Assembly (NCBI RefSeq): GCF_005280585.1
Contig: NZ_SZVO01000012.1
Location: 62,001-126,000 of the forward strand
Direction: 5' to 3'
DNA: 64,000 nucleotides
Source of the DNA: Dyadobacter frigoris
GTDB taxonomy: Bacteria; Bacteroidota; Bacteroidia; Cytophagales; Spirosomataceae
This document shows positions 62,818-64,000 of the stretch, one piece after another (the stretch's first letter is position 1; each line of letters starts with the position of its first letter). The notes below the pieces were generated by a model. That model was given only the letters and a program-made list of their open reading frames with translations. It ran no database searches and was not told the origin of the DNA. The position numbers were made by a program, and so were the translations under genes.

Positions 62818-64000
62818 TTATTTAGCCAGCTGTTTGAAATCCTCTTTGGCAACCTGATCCTGTTTGCCCAGATAGGCCCAGTCGATAACCGTCATGTATT
62901 TATTGAAAGCTTTATTCAGGTCAGCTAATTTTACCAGACTGATTTTATTGTTGATTTCGTCAAATAACTTCCAGTTTCCTGATGCTTCACAAAAACCAAG
63001 TTGGGACGCCTGTGCCGCGCTCGATTCGTTCGTCATATAATAACGGGTAAGGAAGCTTTTCTTTTTGTCTTTCACTTCTTTTTCGGTGAAACCGTCTTTT
63101 TTGATACTGTTAATTATATCCGTCATCACCAAAAGTGATTGTTTCGGATCAATGGTGGTGATGTACAAATTGGCCAAAGGCTGCTGAATGGTTCTTTTAT
63201 TGTAGCTGGCGGCTGGCGCATAAGAAAGACTTCTTTTTGTGCGCAGCTCGACAAAATAACGGTCGTAAAGAATCCGGATGGCGAAGTCAAAAAGCGGCCC
63301 GTCAACCGAATTGTATTTAGGTGCGTTCATTGTGCCCAGGATATAATTGGTCGCCAGCGTTCTGTCCTTGATAATCGCATCAGGCGTAGTAACACTTTTG
63401 AAAGTTGGCGTTTTGGCAAGTTGTCCGGCAGGCAATTTTGCCAGACTGTTTTTTACATTTTGCAAAAGCTCTTTTTCGTCAATATTTCCTACAACTACCA
63501 GGTAACATTTTTTCTTACCCAAAAGATTTTGATAGTATGTTTTTACATCAGCCAAAGTGATGGTTTCCAAAGAAGCAGGCGTTCCTTCCGGGGTTTTTGC
63601 ATAATCTGTACCGCCAAACAGTGCTTCGGTTGCCATTTTTCTCAGATAAGTATCCGGGTCCGACTCGCGCTGTTTTGCCTGTGCGATCATCTGATCTTTC
63701 AAAACCTTGAATTCGCTTTCATCCATCGCAGGCTCAAAGATTGCATTGTTGAACATTTCCCAGCTTGCTCCAAAATTTTCTTTCAGGCTTGTCATCGTCA
63801 TCGTACTGTAATCTGTTGATCCGCTGGCCGCAAAACTGGTCCCAAGTTTGTCCGCTTTGGCCGCAAAATCGTCTTTGTTTAATTTTTTTGTACCACCATC
63901 CAGCGCCAGATTTAAAGCCATAACTTCAAGTCCCTGCTGTGCGTCAGTAATATTGGCTGTGCCTCCTTTTATAAAAAGACTTGCCGTAATTACCTGTTTC
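62818..64000 (-). CDS. M16-family peptidase-like protein (partial, catalytic motif absent)
   Basis: At least 394 residues, cut at the window edge: the frame is open back through KQVITASLFIKGGTANITDA to base 64000, so the first ATG inside the window (63921) is not the start. The sequence follows the two-lobe M16 plan (KGGTANITDAQQGLEVMALN, GTDYAKTPEGTPASLETITL, LVVVGNIDEKELLQNV, then a second lobe with YAPAASYNKR). At the place where active halves have HxxEH (after the first G-rich loop) this protein has GLEVMALNLALDGG, with no such motif. It is therefore likely the inactive half or partner subunit of a peptidasome. Its own terminator follows. Confidence 0.8.
   Translation of the reverse strand, partial: KQVITASLFIKGGTANITDAQQGLEVMALNLALDGGTKKLNKDDFAAKADKLGTSFAASGSTDYSTMTMTSLKENFGASWEMFNNAIFEPAMDESEFKVLKDQMIAQAKQRESDPDTYLRKMATEALFGGTDYAKTPEGTPASLETITLADVKTYYQNLLGKKKCYLVVVGNIDEKELLQNVKNSLAKLPAGQLAKTPTFKSVTTPDAIIKDRTLATNYILGTMNAPKYNSVDGPLFDFAIRILYDRYFVELRTKRSLSYAPAASYNKRTIQQPLANLYITTIDPKQSLLVMTDIINSIKKDGFTEKEVKDKKKSFLTRYYMTNESSAAQASQLGFCEASGNWKLFDEINNKISLVKLADLNKAFNKYMTVIDWAYLGKQDQVAKEDFKQLAK

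Noticed and set aside
1..64000. tRNA, rRNA, CRISPR, insertion sequence or prophage
   Set aside because: I looked through the gaps and saw no cloverleaf-like, repeat-spacer, transposase or phage structural sequence. Short non-coding RNAs without clear signals could be missed.

Overview
The window looks like a chromosomal segment of a Cytophagales-type member of the Bacteroidota, probably close to Dyadobacter or a relative; this is an inference from gene content, not a database match. Supporting signs are a SusC/SusD pair driven by an ECF sigma/FecR relay, an Oar-like TonB-dependent receptor, two LytS/LytTR two-component systems, a PurL fused to its glutaminase, and promoters of the Bacteroidota TTG...TAnnTTTG type, with Shine-Dalgarno sequences mostly absent. 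I found no rRNA, tRNA, CRISPR array, insertion sequence or prophage core.

Left part (1-22 kb): a decayed gene end at the left edge, a DHA2-type drug exporter, an acetyltransferase and an OmpA-domain protein, then purL with a strong hairpin terminator. A LytS/LytTR pair follows, then a small protein with a recombinase-like helix-turn-helix behind a 17-bp dyad, and a GntR regulator that lacks most of its effector domain. Next is a leftward sigma-FecR-SusC-SusD unit (18.0 to 10.8 kb) that ends in a hairpin. Beyond it lie a membrane-anchored esterase fusion, a PadR/membrane protein pair with a clear promoter, a small beta-barrel protein and an alpha/beta hydrolase.

Middle part (23-42.6 kb): a long same-strand array (29.7 to 23.2 kb) of eight small, mostly exported or membrane proteins of unknown function, ending in a large secreted von Willebrand A protein whose N-terminal part is an internal duplication of about 290 residues. 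Then come DinB, PEBP, AraC, an Amj-type lipid II flippase, a divergent HxlR/SDR pair with two palindromic operators on its promoters, a Rnk/GreA-type factor followed by a possible 34-aa membrane peptide, a DUF932 operon with a 55-aa gene, an ECF42-type sigma factor with its YCII and AhpD-like partners, a 2H phosphoesterase, an acyltransferase and an MFS carrier.

Right part (43-64 kb): three proteins with Tat-like N-termini (an acid-phosphatase-like enzyme, an S51 peptidase and an M19 dipeptidase), the Oar-like receptor, a UspA/MarR pair, an unknown lipoprotein, a second LytTR/LytS pair whose kinase has a perfect heptad linker, a nitrilase, a GNAT enzyme, a flavin reductase, an EamA permease, a Crp-family regulator behind an arylsulfatase, an exported RidA protein, an exported hydrolase, and the 3' part of an M16 peptidase-like protein that lacks the usual zinc motif at the expected place and runs off the right edge. 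Most of the window is envelope, nutrient-uptake and signalling genes with frequent strand changes. The least explained parts are the 23-30 kb array and the DUF932 operon.
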